Source of the DNA: CAVXGU01 sp963761615
Lineage (GTDB): Bacteria > Acidobacteriota > Vicinamibacteria > Vicinamibacterales > CAVVIG01
Assembly: GCA_963761615.1 (NCBI GenBank)
Contig: CAVXGU010000003.1
Coordinates: 1,302,001-1,366,000 of the forward strand
Reading direction: 5' to 3'
Length of the DNA stretch: 64,000 nucleotides
Under the pieces are notes generated by a model that saw only the letters and a program-made list of their open reading frames with translations, did not search any database and was not told the origin of the DNA. This document shows positions 1 through 9,395 of this stretch, piece by piece. Both the position numbers and the translations under genes were made by a program. Numbering within the stretch: position 1 is the first letter of the stretch; each line of letters starts with the position of its first letter.

Positions 1-1850
1 CCTTCAGCCTCTTCCGCCGGTCCAGCAGCCTCGTGACGCATCCGACCTCCCAGGGCGTCTCGCTCCGCGGCGTCGGGCCGAGCGGCGTGAGCCGCACGCT
101 CGTGCTGGTCGACGGCTTGCCCTTCAACGATCCCTTCGGCGGCTGGGTGTACTGGACGCGCATCCCCATGCTCAACGTCGATCAGATCGAGGTCGACGAC
201 AGCACGAGCTCGAGCGTCTGGGGCAACTATGCCGAGGGCGGCGTCATCAACATCGTGACCGCGCCGCCGATTCGGAGGACGCTCGAGATCAAGCCGCAGT
301 ACGGCAACAAGAACAGCCCCAAGCTCGACTTCGTCGGAAGCGATCGCTGGAGCAGCAGGCTGGGCGCTTCGGTCGAGGGCAGCTTCTACGACACCAACGG
401 CTACCCGGTGATCAGCCCCGCCGAGGCCGGCGCGATCGACGTGCCCGCGACCGTCAACTACAAGAACCTGTCCGGCAAGCTCGAGTACACGCCCAGCCAG
501 CAGTGGGACGCGACCCTGCGCACGGGCTACTTCGCCGAGAACCGCGGCAACGGCCAGATCCAGCTCGTCAACGACACGCGCACGAAGTTCCTCAACGGCG
601 GCGTGCACGGGCGCCTGGCCGACGGCAGCGACCTGCAGGCCTCGCTGATGTTCACGACCGAGCAGTTCCACTCGACCTTCACGTCGGTGCCGGTGACGAC
701 GCCGCCCCGGGCCTCGAACCGGATCTCCCTCGACCAGCACGTGCCGGCCAAGAACACGGGCGGCATGGTGCAGTGGTCGAAGGCCTTCGGCACGAACCAC
801 TTCATCACGGCGGGCACCGACTGGAACTGGGTGACCGGCGACAGCCAGGAGAACGTGTACGGCAACCCGAACCTCGCGACGCCCACGACGTACCGCGTCT
901 CGGGAGGCAAGCAGCGCGCGTTCGGCGCGTTCGGGCAGGATCTGATCGAACTCTCGCAGGAGCTGCGGGTCACGCTGAGCGCGCGCGTCGATCACTGGAG
1001 CAACTACGACGGCCACAACCTCGAGACGGCGATCGCGACCGGCGCACCGACCGCGAACGACGTCCCGGCGTATCCCGACCGGTCGGACACGGTGATCAAC
1101 CCGAAACTGGCCGCGCTCTACCGGGTGTCCGACAAGATCAGCGCCTGGGGCTCCATCGGTCGCGGGTATCGCGCGCCCACCCTGAACGAGCTGTACCGTC
1201 AGTTCCGCGTCGGCAACGTGGCGACGCTGGCGAATTCCGACCTGGGTCCGGAGCGCATCACGGCCGGCGAACTGGGCGTCACCGTCGCGCCGACCAGCGA
1301 CGTGACGTGGCGCGCGACGTGGTTCGACGACGGCATGACCAATCCCGTGTCGAACGTCACCATCAGCACCACGCCCTCGCTCATCACCCGGCAGCGGCAG
1401 AACCTCGGGCGGACGAAGGTCCAGGGCCTGCAGACGGACGTCGACTACCGCGTCAACGCGGAGTGGCACGTGACCGCGGCGTACGTGTTCAACCGCGCGA
1501 CGGTGACCGAGAACCCCGCCGACATGACGCTCGTGGGCAACTATCTGCCGCAGGTGCCGAAGAACCGCGGGTCGATTCAGGTGACCTATACCAACCCGCA
1601 GATCGCCACCTTCGCGGTGTCGACCGAGTTCTCCGGCGCCCAGTTCGACGACGACCAGAACCTGTACGTGCTGCCGAAGTACGGCGTCGTGGACCTGCAG
1701 GTGACGCGGGCGGTCAGCAATCAGCTGGACATCTTCGCGGGTGCCCAGAACCTGTTCAACCAGCAGTTCCTCACGGGCACGAATCCGACGACGATCGGCA
1801 ATCCCCGGCTGATCACCGCGGGATTCCGGCTGCGCTGGACGGGACGGTAG
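1..1850 (+). CDS. TonB-dependent outer-membrane receptor, 5' end outside window
   Basis: The frame is open from base 3, so the signal peptide, TonB box and first half of the plug lie upstream of the window. About 615 residues are visible. The first part is the plug domain (SLRGVGPSG, then VLVDGLPFNDPFGG and GNYAEGGVINIVT); the rest alternates polar and aromatic residues as in a 22-strand outer-membrane barrel and ends in GFRLRWTGR. Such proteins import siderophores, cobalamin or glycans across the outer membrane using TonB energy. The ligand cannot be told from sequence. The gene ends at TAG 1850, 64 bases from the convergent membrane-fusion protein, with a hairpin between them. Confidence 0.93.
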   Translation, partial: FSLFRRSSSLVTHPTSQGVSLRGVGPSGVSRTLVLVDGLPFNDPFGGWVYWTRIPMLNVDQIEVDDSTSSSVWGNYAEGGVINIVTAPPIRRTLEIKPQYGNKNSPKLDFVGSDRWSSRLGASVEGSFYDTNGYPVISPAEAGAIDVPATVNYKNLSGKLEYTPSQQWDATLRTGYFAENRGNGQIQLVNDTRTKFLNGGVHGRLADGSDLQASLMFTTEQFHSTFTSVPVTTPPRASNRISLDQHVPAKNTGGMVQWSKAFGTNHFITAGTDWNWVTGDSQENVYGNPNLATPTTYRVSGGKQRAFGAFGQDLIELSQELRVTLSARVDHWSNYDGHNLETAIATGAPTANDVPAYPDRSDTVINPKLAALYRVSDKISAWGSIGRGYRAPTLNELYRQFRVGNVATLANSDLGPERITAGELGVTVAPTSDVTWRATWFDDGMTNPVSNVTISTTPSLITRQRQNLGRTKVQGLQTDVDYRVNAEWHVTAAYVFNRATVTENPADMTLVGNYLPQVPKNRGSIQVTYTNPQIATFAVSTEFSGAQFDDDQNLYVLPKYGVVDLQVTRAVSNQLDIFAGAQNLFNQQFLTGTNPTTIGNPRLITAGFRLRWTGR

Positions 1851-1877
1851 GTCAGGGTGCGGTTGGCGTAGGTTCAA

Positions 1878-1907
1878 GACTCCCCGGCGGCCGGCCGTCG
1901 GGGAGTC
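1878..1907. terminator. Bidirectional hairpin terminator between convergent genes
   Basis: Arms GACTCCCCGGC (1878-1888) and GTCGGGGAGTC (1897-1907) pair over 11 positions with one G-T pair, around the self-complementary loop GGCCGGCC. The hairpin sits exactly between the stop of the TonB receptor (1850) and the stop of the opposing efflux gene (1915), the expected place for a shared terminator. There is no clear U-tract, so its termination strength is uncertain. Confidence 0.55.
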
Positions 1908-1914
1908 CTGACCC

Positions 1915-3102
1915 CTACGATGTCGCTGCTTTGACTTCGTTGACGAGGACTTGCGTGCCCGCCTTGATCTCGTCGGTGCCCCGTGCGGCGACCTCGTCGC
2001 CGGGCCGGAGATCCCCGAACACCTCTGTCAGCGTGCCCGACGTCAGCCCGGTCTTCACGTCGATCCAATCCGTTTTGCCGTCGCGGATCCGCACGACGAA
2101 GGTGCGATCCGTCGTGCTGGCGACGCTGGCGCTCGGGACGAACAGCGACGGTTCGGGCCGGTGGATCGGCCATCGGATCTGACAGAACGTCCCCGGCACG
2201 AGCTCGTCGTTCCGGTTCGTGACGTCGAGTTCCACGGCCATCGTTCGGGTCCTGACGTCGATGTTGTGCGCGATGCGGGCGATCGTGCCCGTGAACGTCC
2301 GTCCCGGGTACGCGGGCACGGTGAAGGAGACTGTTGCGCCAGTGTTCACGCCGGCGATGTACGCCTCGGGCACGGGTACCACGAGGCGGAGCCGATTCTC
2401 GGTCACGACGCGGAGAATCGGGGCAGACCCGGCTGGTCCGCTGTTCGGCCCGACCAGCGCGCCGGGATGCACGTTGCGCTCGGTCACCACTCCGTCGAAC
2501 GGGGCGGTCACGCGCAAGTACGCCTCCATCTGCGTCACCGACGCGAGCGCCTGACGCGCGGCTTCGGCTGTCTGCTCGGCCGCCGCGACCTCGCTCCGGC
2601 CGGCGTCCAGGGCCTTTTCTGCGATGTTCAGATCGTTCCCGGCGACAACGCCTGGCGTCGCCGACGCTGCCTTGAGGCGGTCGTACGTGCTCGCATCGGC
2701 GTCGGCCTTCGAGCGCACCGCGGCGAGCTGCGCCTCGGCCGCCTGCACCTTCGATTGGGCCTCGGCGCGCTGGGCGACGAGCTCTGGCGCCTCGAGCTCA
2801 GCCAGCAGTTCGCCCCGCCTGACGCGGGAGCCTCGATCGACGACGATGGCCTTCACGAAGCCCGTGACCTTCGGGTAGATCGCGACGCTCTCGTACGGAT
2901 CGAGCTGGCCGGGCATCGACAGAGTGACGTCGAGCGGCTGCTGGAGGACCCGCACCACGTCGACGGTGGGTGGTCCGGCCGGTGGGGCGGCTTTCTCGGT
3001 CTGCGCAGCTCCGCGGCTGCCGCAGCCGTAGAGGCCCATCGAGAGGAGCAGCCATCCGGCGCCCCACCTGCGGACATGTCCAAGAGGCGATCGCGTGCTC
3101 AT
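1915..3102 (-). CDS. RND efflux periplasmic adaptor (membrane-fusion lipoprotein)
   Basis: This 395-residue HlyD/AcrA-type adaptor links an inner-membrane RND pump to an outer-membrane channel. The ATG at 3102 gives a lipoprotein signal (hydrophobic WLLLSMGLYG followed by Cys). An in-frame ATG at 3141 would overlap the pump gene by 35 bases and bury that signal. The order is typical: biotinyl-lipoyl half (SVAIYPKVTGFVKAIVVDRG), alpha-helical hairpin rich in Ala/Glu/Gln (about 90-160), second lipoyl half (APFDGVVTERNVHPGALV), then the beta-barrel. It is the last gene of the PadR/TolC/RND/adaptor cluster, only four bases after the pump stop. Confidence 0.93.
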   Translation of the reverse strand: MSTRSPLGHVRRWGAGWLLLSMGLYGCGSRGAAQTEKAAPPAGPPTVDVVRVLQQPLDVTLSMPGQLDPYESVAIYPKVTGFVKAIVVDRGSRVRRGELLAELEAPELVAQRAEAQSKVQAAEAQLAAVRSKADADASTYDRLKAASATPGVVAGNDLNIAEKALDAGRSEVAAAEQTAEAARQALASVTQMEAYLRVTAPFDGVVTERNVHPGALVGPNSGPAGSAPILRVVTENRLRLVVPVPEAYIAGVNTGATVSFTVPAYPGRTFTGTIARIAHNIDVRTRTMAVELDVTNRNDELVPGTFCQIRWPIHRPEPSLFVPSASVASTTDRTFVVRIRDGKTDWIDVKTGLTSGTLTEVFGDLRPGDEVAARGTDEIKAGTQVLVNEVKAATS

Positions 3103-3106
3103 ACGT

Positions 3107-6100
3107 TCATCCCTGCGTGCGATAGAGGCTCTCCGGATCATCGGGATCCAGTGATGCTGAATTGACGTTTGCCGTCTGCTGCAGGAGCGAGTAGACCGAC
3201 GGCACGACGAACAGTGTGGCCAGGGTAGCGGCCGCGAGCCCGCCGATGACCGCGCGCCCGAGGGGGGCCGCGGCGCCGGCGCCTTCCCCGATGGCCAGCG
3301 CCATCGGGATCATGCCGGCGATCATGGCCGCGCTCGTCATGAGCACCGGCCGCATCCGCGCCTGCGCCGCGTGAATGGCCGGCGCCAGGCTGGAGCCGCC
3401 GTGCCGCCGCGTCTGCTCGGCGAAGGTCACCAGGAGGATCGCGTTCGCCACGGCAATCCCGATCGCCATGATCGCGCCCATGAAGGATTGCACGTTGATC
3501 GTCGAACGCGTCGCAGCCAGCATCAACACGACGCCGGTCAGGACGGCCGGCACCGTGGAGACGACGACGACCGCGAGGCGCAGGGACTGAAAGTTGGCCG
3601 CGAGCAGGAGGAAGATCACCGCGATCGCGACCACGAGCCCCGCCGAGACGTTGCCGAGCGTCTCGCGCATGGTCGCGATCTGTCCGCGGACGCTCACCGT
3701 GGCGCCCCGCGGCGGCGCGCCGGCCCTGGCGATCGCCTGGTCGATCTGGCTGCCGATGCGGCCCAGGTCGGCCCCGGCGACGTTGGCGGACAGGGTGACC
3801 ATTCGCTGGCCGTTGATCCGGTCGTACTCGCCCACGATCGTCTGGTCGTGGAGCGTCGCCACGTCACCGAGCAGCGGATGGGAGGCCCGCGTGGCGGTGA
3901 CGGGCACGACGGCCAGATCGTCGAGGCTCGTCATCTGAGGCTGAGGCACCTCGACCTGGACCTGGAATGCGATCCCGGTGCGCGGGTCGGCCCAGTAGTT
4001 CGGCGCCACGAACCGGCTGGACGATGTCGCGGCCACGAACGACCGGCCAATCTGATCGACCGTGACCCCGAACTGTCCGGCCATCTCGCGGTTGACGTTT
4101 ACCTGGACGGCAGGATAGTCGAGCGCCTGCTCGACCTGCAGGTCGCGGAGCAGCGGAATCCGGGCGAGCTGGTCGCGCACCTTGGTGGCAAACGCCCGAG
4201 TGGCCGTGAAGTCGGGTCCCATGACCGCGACTTCCACCGGAGTGGGGACGCCGAAGTTCAGGATTCGGCTGACGATGTCGCCGGGCTCGAAGGAGAACCG
4301 CACGTCGGGAAACTTCTTCGCGAAGCGCTGGCGGAGCTGCTCTTCGAACTCGGGCAGTTCGATTCCGGCGCGCGGCTGGAGGGCGACCTGCAGCACGGCT
4401 TCCTGGGGTCCGCCGGTCCAGAGAAAGATCGTGTTCACCGGATACGCCGACGGCTGCACGCCGACGTACCCGAGGGTGACATCGACGTTCTGCGGTCCAG
4501 CCGCGGCGCTGATCTCGCCGAGGACGTCCGTGGCCAGCTGCTCGGTCCGCTCGAACATCGTGCCGGCTGGCGCGCGCACCCGCAGCTGGAACTGGTGGGC
4601 GCCGCTCGCGGGAAAGATCTCCCGTCCCAATCGGAGGCCGACGCCGGCGACGATCGCGATCGTCACGAGGGCGTAGGCGGCGACCAGGATCCCGCGCCAC
4701 GGCGCCAGCGCCTCCAGCGTTCGCGTGAGCCGTCGACGGAGGCGGTCGACCCAGTCTTCGTCCGCTGAGCGGCCGCCTGGCGGATGCGCCTGTCCGCGCA
4801 GCCACCAGATCGACAGCACGGGTACCAGCGAGCTCGACAGCAGGAAGGAGGCCATCATCGCGAAGCCGACCGCGAGCGACAGCGGGACGAAGAGCGACTG
4901 CGACACGCCGGTCATGAAGAACGATGGGACGAAGACGGCGATGACCGACAGCATGGCCAGCAGGCGCGGCCCCACGACCTCGCCGCTCGCGTCGAGGACG
5001 CCGCGCGCGAGCGGGACTCCGCGCGCCAGGTGCGTGTGGATGTTCTCGATCGCGACGGTCCCTTCGTCGACGAGGATGCCGACCGCCAACGCCAGGCCCC
5101 CGAGGGTCATGATGTTGATCGTCTGGCCCGAGGCCCAGAGCGCGACCACGGCCGTGAGCAACGCGAATGGAATCGTCACGACCACGATCGCCGAGCTGCG
5201 CCAGTCGCGCAGGAACAGCAGCACCATCAGGCCGGTCAGCAGCGCGCCGAGCACCGCCTCGCGCAGCACCGATTGGAGGGCGTTGGAGACGTTGCCCGAC
5301 TGGTCGAGCTCGTAGGAGACCTTGATGTCGTCAGGGACCAGGGACTGGAAGCGAGCGAGGTTGGCTTTGACCTCGGACACCACGGTCAGCGTCGACGCGT
5401 CGGGGCGCTTGGTGACCGGAATGTACACCGCGCGACGCCCGTTGGCGAGCGCGTACGCCGACGGGATGTCCGTGCTGTCGCTGACCGACGCGACGTCGCG
5501 AAGGAACACCGTCGGGCCGGCGCCGGCTCGAATCGGCAATTCGAGCAGGTCGTCGATGTTCGACACGACCGAGTTGATGGGGGTGATGCGCGTCTTCCCG
5601 TCGATGTTGACGCTGCCCGACGGGATGATGACGTTGCCGGCGCTGATGGCGCGAACGACCTCGTCGGGTGCCATGCCGTACGATCGAAGCCGGGCCGGAT
5701 CGACCCGGACGACCATGGTCCGTTGGCTGCCGCCGAACGGCGGCGGCGCGGACACGCCGGGCAGCGTCGCAAACTGCGGGCGAATCCGGTTGAGTGCCAG
5801 ATCCTGGATTTCGCCGAGGCTGCGGGTCTCGCTCGAGAAGACCAGGTATCCGACTGGCACGGTGCCGGCGTCGAACCGCATGATGAAGGCGCCGACCGTG
5901 CCGGGCGGCATGAAGGCGCGCGCCCGGTTCACGTACCCGACGACCTGTGCCATCGCCTGCGCCATGTCGGTCCCGGCGTGGAAGGTGAGCTTCAGCAGCC
6001 CCGCGTTCTGAATCGACTTCGACTCGACGCTCTCGATCCCGTTGATGTAGAGGAAGTGGTACTCGTAGTAGTACGTGACGTACCCCTCCATCTGTGCGGG

Positions 6101-6265
6101 GCTCATCCCGCCGTAAGGCTGCGCCACGTAGATCACGGGCAGGTTCAGATCGGGGAAGATGTCGATTCGCATGCGGCTAATGGCGAAGACGGCGGTCAGG
6201 GCCACCGCGATCACGGCGACGAGAGTCGTGATCGGGCGGCGGAGGGCGGTACGAATCAGCCACAT
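3107..6265 (-). CDS. RND-family efflux pump, inner-membrane subunit
   Basis: The protein has 1052 residues, the normal RND length, with two repeats of one transmembrane helix, a large periplasmic domain and five further helices. The start MWLIRTALRRPITTL is the typical N-terminus. RND pumps exchange protons for drugs, metals or other toxic molecules. In helix 4 the usual Asp-Asp proton-relay pair reads Asp400-Glu401 (GILVDEGTVAIENI), a conservative change from the drug-pump consensus and unlike the second RND protein in this window. It lies 11 bases after the TolC-like gene and four before the adaptor. Substrate is unknown; it is not an obvious CusA-type metal pump. Confidence 0.93.
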   Translation of the reverse strand: MWLIRTALRRPITTLVAVIAVALTAVFAISRMRIDIFPDLNLPVIYVAQPYGGMSPAQMEGYVTYYYEYHFLYINGIESVESKSIQNAGLLKLTFHAGTDMAQAMAQVVGYVNRARAFMPPGTVGAFIMRFDAGTVPVGYLVFSSETRSLGEIQDLALNRIRPQFATLPGVSAPPPFGGSQRTMVVRVDPARLRSYGMAPDEVVRAISAGNVIIPSGSVNIDGKTRITPINSVVSNIDDLLELPIRAGAGPTVFLRDVASVSDSTDIPSAYALANGRRAVYIPVTKRPDASTLTVVSEVKANLARFQSLVPDDIKVSYELDQSGNVSNALQSVLREAVLGALLTGLMVLLFLRDWRSSAIVVVTIPFALLTAVVALWASGQTINIMTLGGLALAVGILVDEGTVAIENIHTHLARGVPLARGVLDASGEVVGPRLLAMLSVIAVFVPSFFMTGVSQSLFVPLSLAVGFAMMASFLLSSSLVPVLSIWWLRGQAHPPGGRSADEDWVDRLRRRLTRTLEALAPWRGILVAAYALVTIAIVAGVGLRLGREIFPASGAHQFQLRVRAPAGTMFERTEQLATDVLGEISAAAGPQNVDVTLGYVGVQPSAYPVNTIFLWTGGPQEAVLQVALQPRAGIELPEFEEQLRQRFAKKFPDVRFSFEPGDIVSRILNFGVPTPVEVAVMGPDFTATRAFATKVRDQLARIPLLRDLQVEQALDYPAVQVNVNREMAGQFGVTVDQIGRSFVAATSSSRFVAPNYWADPRTGIAFQVQVEVPQPQMTSLDDLAVVPVTATRASHPLLGDVATLHDQTIVGEYDRINGQRMVTLSANVAGADLGRIGSQIDQAIARAGAPPRGATVSVRGQIATMRETLGNVSAGLVVAIAVIFLLLAANFQSLRLAVVVVSTVPAVLTGVVLMLAATRSTINVQSFMGAIMAIGIAVANAILLVTFAEQTRRHGGSSLAPAIHAAQARMRPVLMTSAAMIAGMIPMALAIGEGAGAAAPLGRAVIGGLAAATLATLFVVPSVYSLLQQTANVNSASLDPDDPESLYRTQG

Positions 6266-6276
6266 GGCACGAGCTC

Positions 6277-7686
6277 CTAGGGTCGCCTGAGGATGTCGAG
6301 GAGTGGAGTGAGATCGCCGTGCGCGACCGCCGCCGCCAGCAGGGCCCGCCAGACATCGATGCGCGCGAGCTGATCCTGCACTTCCGCTTGTGCAAGCAGG
6401 CTCTGCGCGTCGGCGACCTCGACGAGGCTGGCGAGACCGGCGTCGTAGCGGGCCCGCGCCTGCGTCTCGCTCTGCTGCGCCGCGGCGAGTTGGACGGGCG
6501 TGTTGGCCGCCACCGCGCGCGCCGTCTGCAACACGGTCGACGCGGCCTGCTGTTCGGTGGTGACCGTCAAGACCGCTTCGTCGTACAAGGCGGCACTCGC
6601 GCGTTCGGACGCCGCCGCCGCGGCCTTTCGGGCCCGCAACGAGGAGAAGTCGAAGACGTTCGGAAACAGCACCTCGACGCCGGCGGCCCAGTTGGCCCGC
6701 TCCAGGCCCAGGCCGTCCGCGCCGCCGTCGAAGACGCCGTTGGGATTCGCGCCGCTGCCACGGGCCGACACGCTGGACTCGACGAAGAGCCGCGGGAGGT
6801 CGGTACGCGCGAGCATGCTTTGCGCGGCCCGTGCGCGATCCACCGCCGCCTGACGCACCTGGGCGAGAGGGTGGGCCGCCGGCGCGACGGGTGCGAGATC
6901 GCCCTGCGGCAGGCGTCCCAGTAGCTGGTCGCCCACGATCGTCACTGGGCCCGCCGCGCTCCCCAGGACGCGCCTGAGCGTCGTCGCGGCGATCGTCGAG
7001 GCCTGCTGTGCCTGCAGGAGGCGCGTCTGCGCAGCTGCCCGTTCGGCGTCGGCGCGCGACTGATCGGCACCTGGACGCAGCTGGTTGGTCACGAGCGTCC
7101 GGACGGACTGGAGCAGGGCGTTGCGGCGATCGACATCGGCCTCGGCGGCGGCAACAGCCCGCTGGGCGGCGAGGACGTCGAGGAACGCGGTCGCGACGGC
7201 GTTCTCGACGTCGAGGCGTGTCAGCGTCTCGTCGGCGCGCGCCTGCGTCAAGGCGGCCTGCGCTTCGACCACGGTGGCGTGCCGCAGACCAAGATCGAGC
7301 GGCTCCCAGGAGAAGAGCGCGCCGACCGCGCTGCCCCAGACGCTCTGACTGGAACTCTCGGGCAACACGGGGCCCGACAGCGCGGGGATGACCGCCTGCG
7401 GCAGCACCTGGCCGAAGATGTTGTTCGCGGTCGCACGGTTCGACTGCCAGAGTGCGTCGAGGCGCGGCAGGTAGGCGGAGCGGGCGACGTCGACGCCGGC
7501 GGCCGACGCGTTCACTTCCTCGAGCGCGGCCCGGATCCCCGGGTAGTGATCCGTCGCGTACTGGATGGCCTGCTCGAGGGTGAGTGTAGAGGGCGGCCCG
7601 GACTGGCTGGGAGCCTGTGCGTGGGCCGCCGGCGGCGACGTGACGACACACAACGGGACGAGCAGCCACGCGTACGGTCGAGACAT
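6277..7686 (-). CDS. TolC-family outer-membrane efflux channel
   Basis: This 469-residue protein starts with a signal peptide (PYAWLLVPLCVV...AHAQA), followed by LTLEQAIQYATDHYPGIRAA, the classic first repeat of outer-membrane efflux proteins, and a second Ala/Gln-rich coiled-coil repeat. It would trimerise into the channel-tunnel used by the adjacent RND pump. The ATG at 7686 is chosen because GGAAGG lies six bases upstream; an in-frame GTG at 7701 is possible. It is the first gene of the pump operon and is preceded by a 139-base gap after the PadR gene on the same strand. Confidence 0.93.
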   Translation of the reverse strand: MSRPYAWLLVPLCVVTSPPAAHAQAPSQSGPPSTLTLEQAIQYATDHYPGIRAALEEVNASAAGVDVARSAYLPRLDALWQSNRATANNIFGQVLPQAVIPALSGPVLPESSSQSVWGSAVGALFSWEPLDLGLRHATVVEAQAALTQARADETLTRLDVENAVATAFLDVLAAQRAVAAAEADVDRRNALLQSVRTLVTNQLRPGADQSRADAERAAAQTRLLQAQQASTIAATTLRRVLGSAAGPVTIVGDQLLGRLPQGDLAPVAPAAHPLAQVRQAAVDRARAAQSMLARTDLPRLFVESSVSARGSGANPNGVFDGGADGLGLERANWAAGVEVLFPNVFDFSSLRARKAAAAASERASAALYDEAVLTVTTEQQAASTVLQTARAVAANTPVQLAAAQQSETQARARYDAGLASLVEVADAQSLLAQAEVQDQLARIDVWRALLAAAVAHGDLTPLLDILRRP

Positions 7687-7768
7687 CAGTACCTTCCGCA
7701 CCTTCGAGCGATTGGGTCCTCACCACTCAGCGACAGACGCGTGCGGCCGCTCGATATCGCAAACAGTC

Positions 7769-7781
7769 TACGAAATACGTA
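7769..7781. promoter_or_regulatory. Candidate operator upstream of the efflux operon
   Basis: TACG-AAATA-CGTA is a perfect 4-base inverted repeat in an unusually A/T-rich patch of the gap between the PadR gene and the outer-membrane channel gene. PadR proteins bind short inverted repeats, so this is a plausible site for autoregulation or control of the pump. The match is short and no second copy was found. Confidence 0.3.
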
Positions 7782-7825
7782 ATATGGGCTACCGACCGGC
7801 GGATGTCAACGATCGGAGACGGTGG

Positions 7826-8203
7826 CTAGACGCGACCCCCGGTGTCCGGCCGGGCGCGTCCGGTCGGCTTCGTCCGGGCACGCGGGGATGCCGGACGGCC
7901 GCCGACCTCGCGGTACAGCTCGTCGATGGAGAGGCGAAGCTGGTTCAGGACCTCGTGGCCGCGAGGGGTGAGGCGATACACGCGCGCGCCTTTGCGCCGC
8001 TCGGGTTCCGAGGCGCGGAGCCAGCCTCGTTTGGCCATGCGCGCGAGGATGGGGTACAGCGTGCCCGGACTCAGGCGGTAGCCATGGTGCCCCAATTCCT
8101 CGAGCATCCACTGGCCGTAGATGCCCCGGCCGTCCGCCGCGTGATGGAGGATGTGAACCTTCCAGAAGGCGAGCAGGAACTCGCGGGCAATGGGGTCGCG
8201 CAT
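7826..8203 (-). CDS. PadR-family transcriptional regulator
   Basis: This 125-residue protein has a winged-helix domain (FWKVHILHHAADGRGIYGQWMLEEL, then SPGTLYPILARMAKRGWL, the PadR signature, and RVYRLTPRGHEVL in the wing) plus a short C-terminal helix. PadR repressors commonly sense phenolics or drugs and control neighbouring efflux genes. Start ATG 8203 begins directly at the domain; the 41 in-frame residues upstream look noncoding. It lies just upstream of, and on the same strand as, the TolC/RND/adaptor genes, which makes them the obvious target. The basic C-terminal tail is low complexity. Confidence 0.9.
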   Translation of the reverse strand: MRDPIAREFLLAFWKVHILHHAADGRGIYGQWMLEELGHHGYRLSPGTLYPILARMAKRGWLRASEPERRKGARVYRLTPRGHEVLNQLRLSIDELYREVGGRPASPRARTKPTGRARPDTGGRV

Positions 8204-8347
8204 AGCGCCATCGATGATAGCACCTGGAATTCGTTCGTTATCGGTTTCGCGAGCACGCGGTAGGAGGGACAGGCTGGAAACCGGCACGGCGCGTGGCAGC
8301 CGTGGCGCGCGATCCTGACTGAGCAACGTGGACCGTCGGGTCCGCGA

Positions 8348-9355
8348 TCACTCCTCGGTGGCGGGCAGCGGGTCCGCCACCGCCGGCTCGCGACTGCGGA
8401 GCCGGCGCATCGTCTCCCCGATCTTCAGCGACCCGGCGAAGAGCACGCCGACCGGCACGACGCCGGCCAGCCGGTGGCGCGCGACGGCGGCGAGGCCCGC
8501 CGAGGCGATGCAGCCGCAGTTGGCGCAGTCGGGCGCGCCGCCGAACTGGCACGGCGTGATCCGCGTCGTCAGGTCGGCGGAGATGCTCGTGGTCGTGCGC
8601 GCGAAGACGCACTCGTCGGGCGACGCCGGCGGATTCGCGTAGACGTCCAGCATGCCCTTGCGCATCTGCAGCCTCGGGTAGCGCTGGCGGAGCGCCATCA
8701 GATCGGCGACCACCTGGGCGCGATCGGCCGGCCGCAGCCGCTCGGCCGACACTTCCCCGACCTGCGGGGTGTAGAGGCTCATCCAGATCTTCTCGATCGC
8801 CGGCTGCGCGGACCAGACGCGCACGAACTCGTCGAGATAGCCGGGACGGTTCACCTGCTGGCGCGTGACCGTGCAGTGCACGGTGATGCGATGGCCCGCG
8901 ATGTGGGTGAGGATGCGATCGTAGGTGGCCGGCGCGCGGCGGGCGTCGTGCTCGGGTTGCAGGCCGTCGATCGACACCACGATCGTCAGCCGCCTGATCC
9001 GGCCCCACGCGGCCGGAATCGGACGAACCGCGCTCGTGACGAGCTGCGTGTAGATACCGCGCGCCGAGAGCTCCGGCAGGAGGTCGTCGAGCTCGCGGTA
9101 GCGGACGAGCGGCTCGCCGCCGACGATCGACACGTGCAGCGGGCGGTGGCGATCGACGAGATCGAGGACGCCATCGACGAGGGCCCGACCCTTGAAGTCG
9201 CTCACGTCGCGGAGCGTGACCTCGCCGCCGAGGTGCTCATCGCCGTAGGCGTAGCAGCCGGGGCAGCGCAGGGGACACTCCCGGGTGATCTCGATCGAGA
9301 GTGCCGGCGCGTACCCCTGCAGGATCCGTCCCCACGCCGAGAAGATGGCTTCCAT
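8348..9355 (-). CDS. Radical SAM protein with Cys-rich C-terminal region
   Basis: This 335-residue protein carries the radical SAM cluster motif at Cys27-x3-Cys31-x2-Cys34 (RECPLRCPGCYAYG), the glycine motif SIVGGEPLVRY and the barrel element VVSIDGL. The C-terminal region has Cys residues in CVFARTTTS, TPCQFGG and DCANCGC, which suggests a SPASM-like auxiliary Fe-S site. Members modify peptides, proteins or lipids, or mature enzymes; no precursor peptide is visible nearby, so the substrate is unknown. A TATAGT hexamer ends six bases before the ATG, so the transcript may be nearly leaderless. It is divergent from the SET-domain gene. Confidence 0.88.
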   Translation of the reverse strand: MEAIFSAWGRILQGYAPALSIEITRECPLRCPGCYAYGDEHLGGEVTLRDVSDFKGRALVDGVLDLVDRHRPLHVSIVGGEPLVRYRELDDLLPELSARGIYTQLVTSAVRPIPAAWGRIRRLTIVVSIDGLQPEHDARRAPATYDRILTHIAGHRITVHCTVTRQQVNRPGYLDEFVRVWSAQPAIEKIWMSLYTPQVGEVSAERLRPADRAQVVADLMALRQRYPRLQMRKGMLDVYANPPASPDECVFARTTTSISADLTTRITPCQFGGAPDCANCGCIASAGLAAVARHRLAGVVPVGVLFAGSLKIGETMRRLRSREPAVADPLPATEE

Positions 9356-9395
9356 CGGCCCACTATAGCAGTGCGTACGAGCGTGGCGCTATTCT

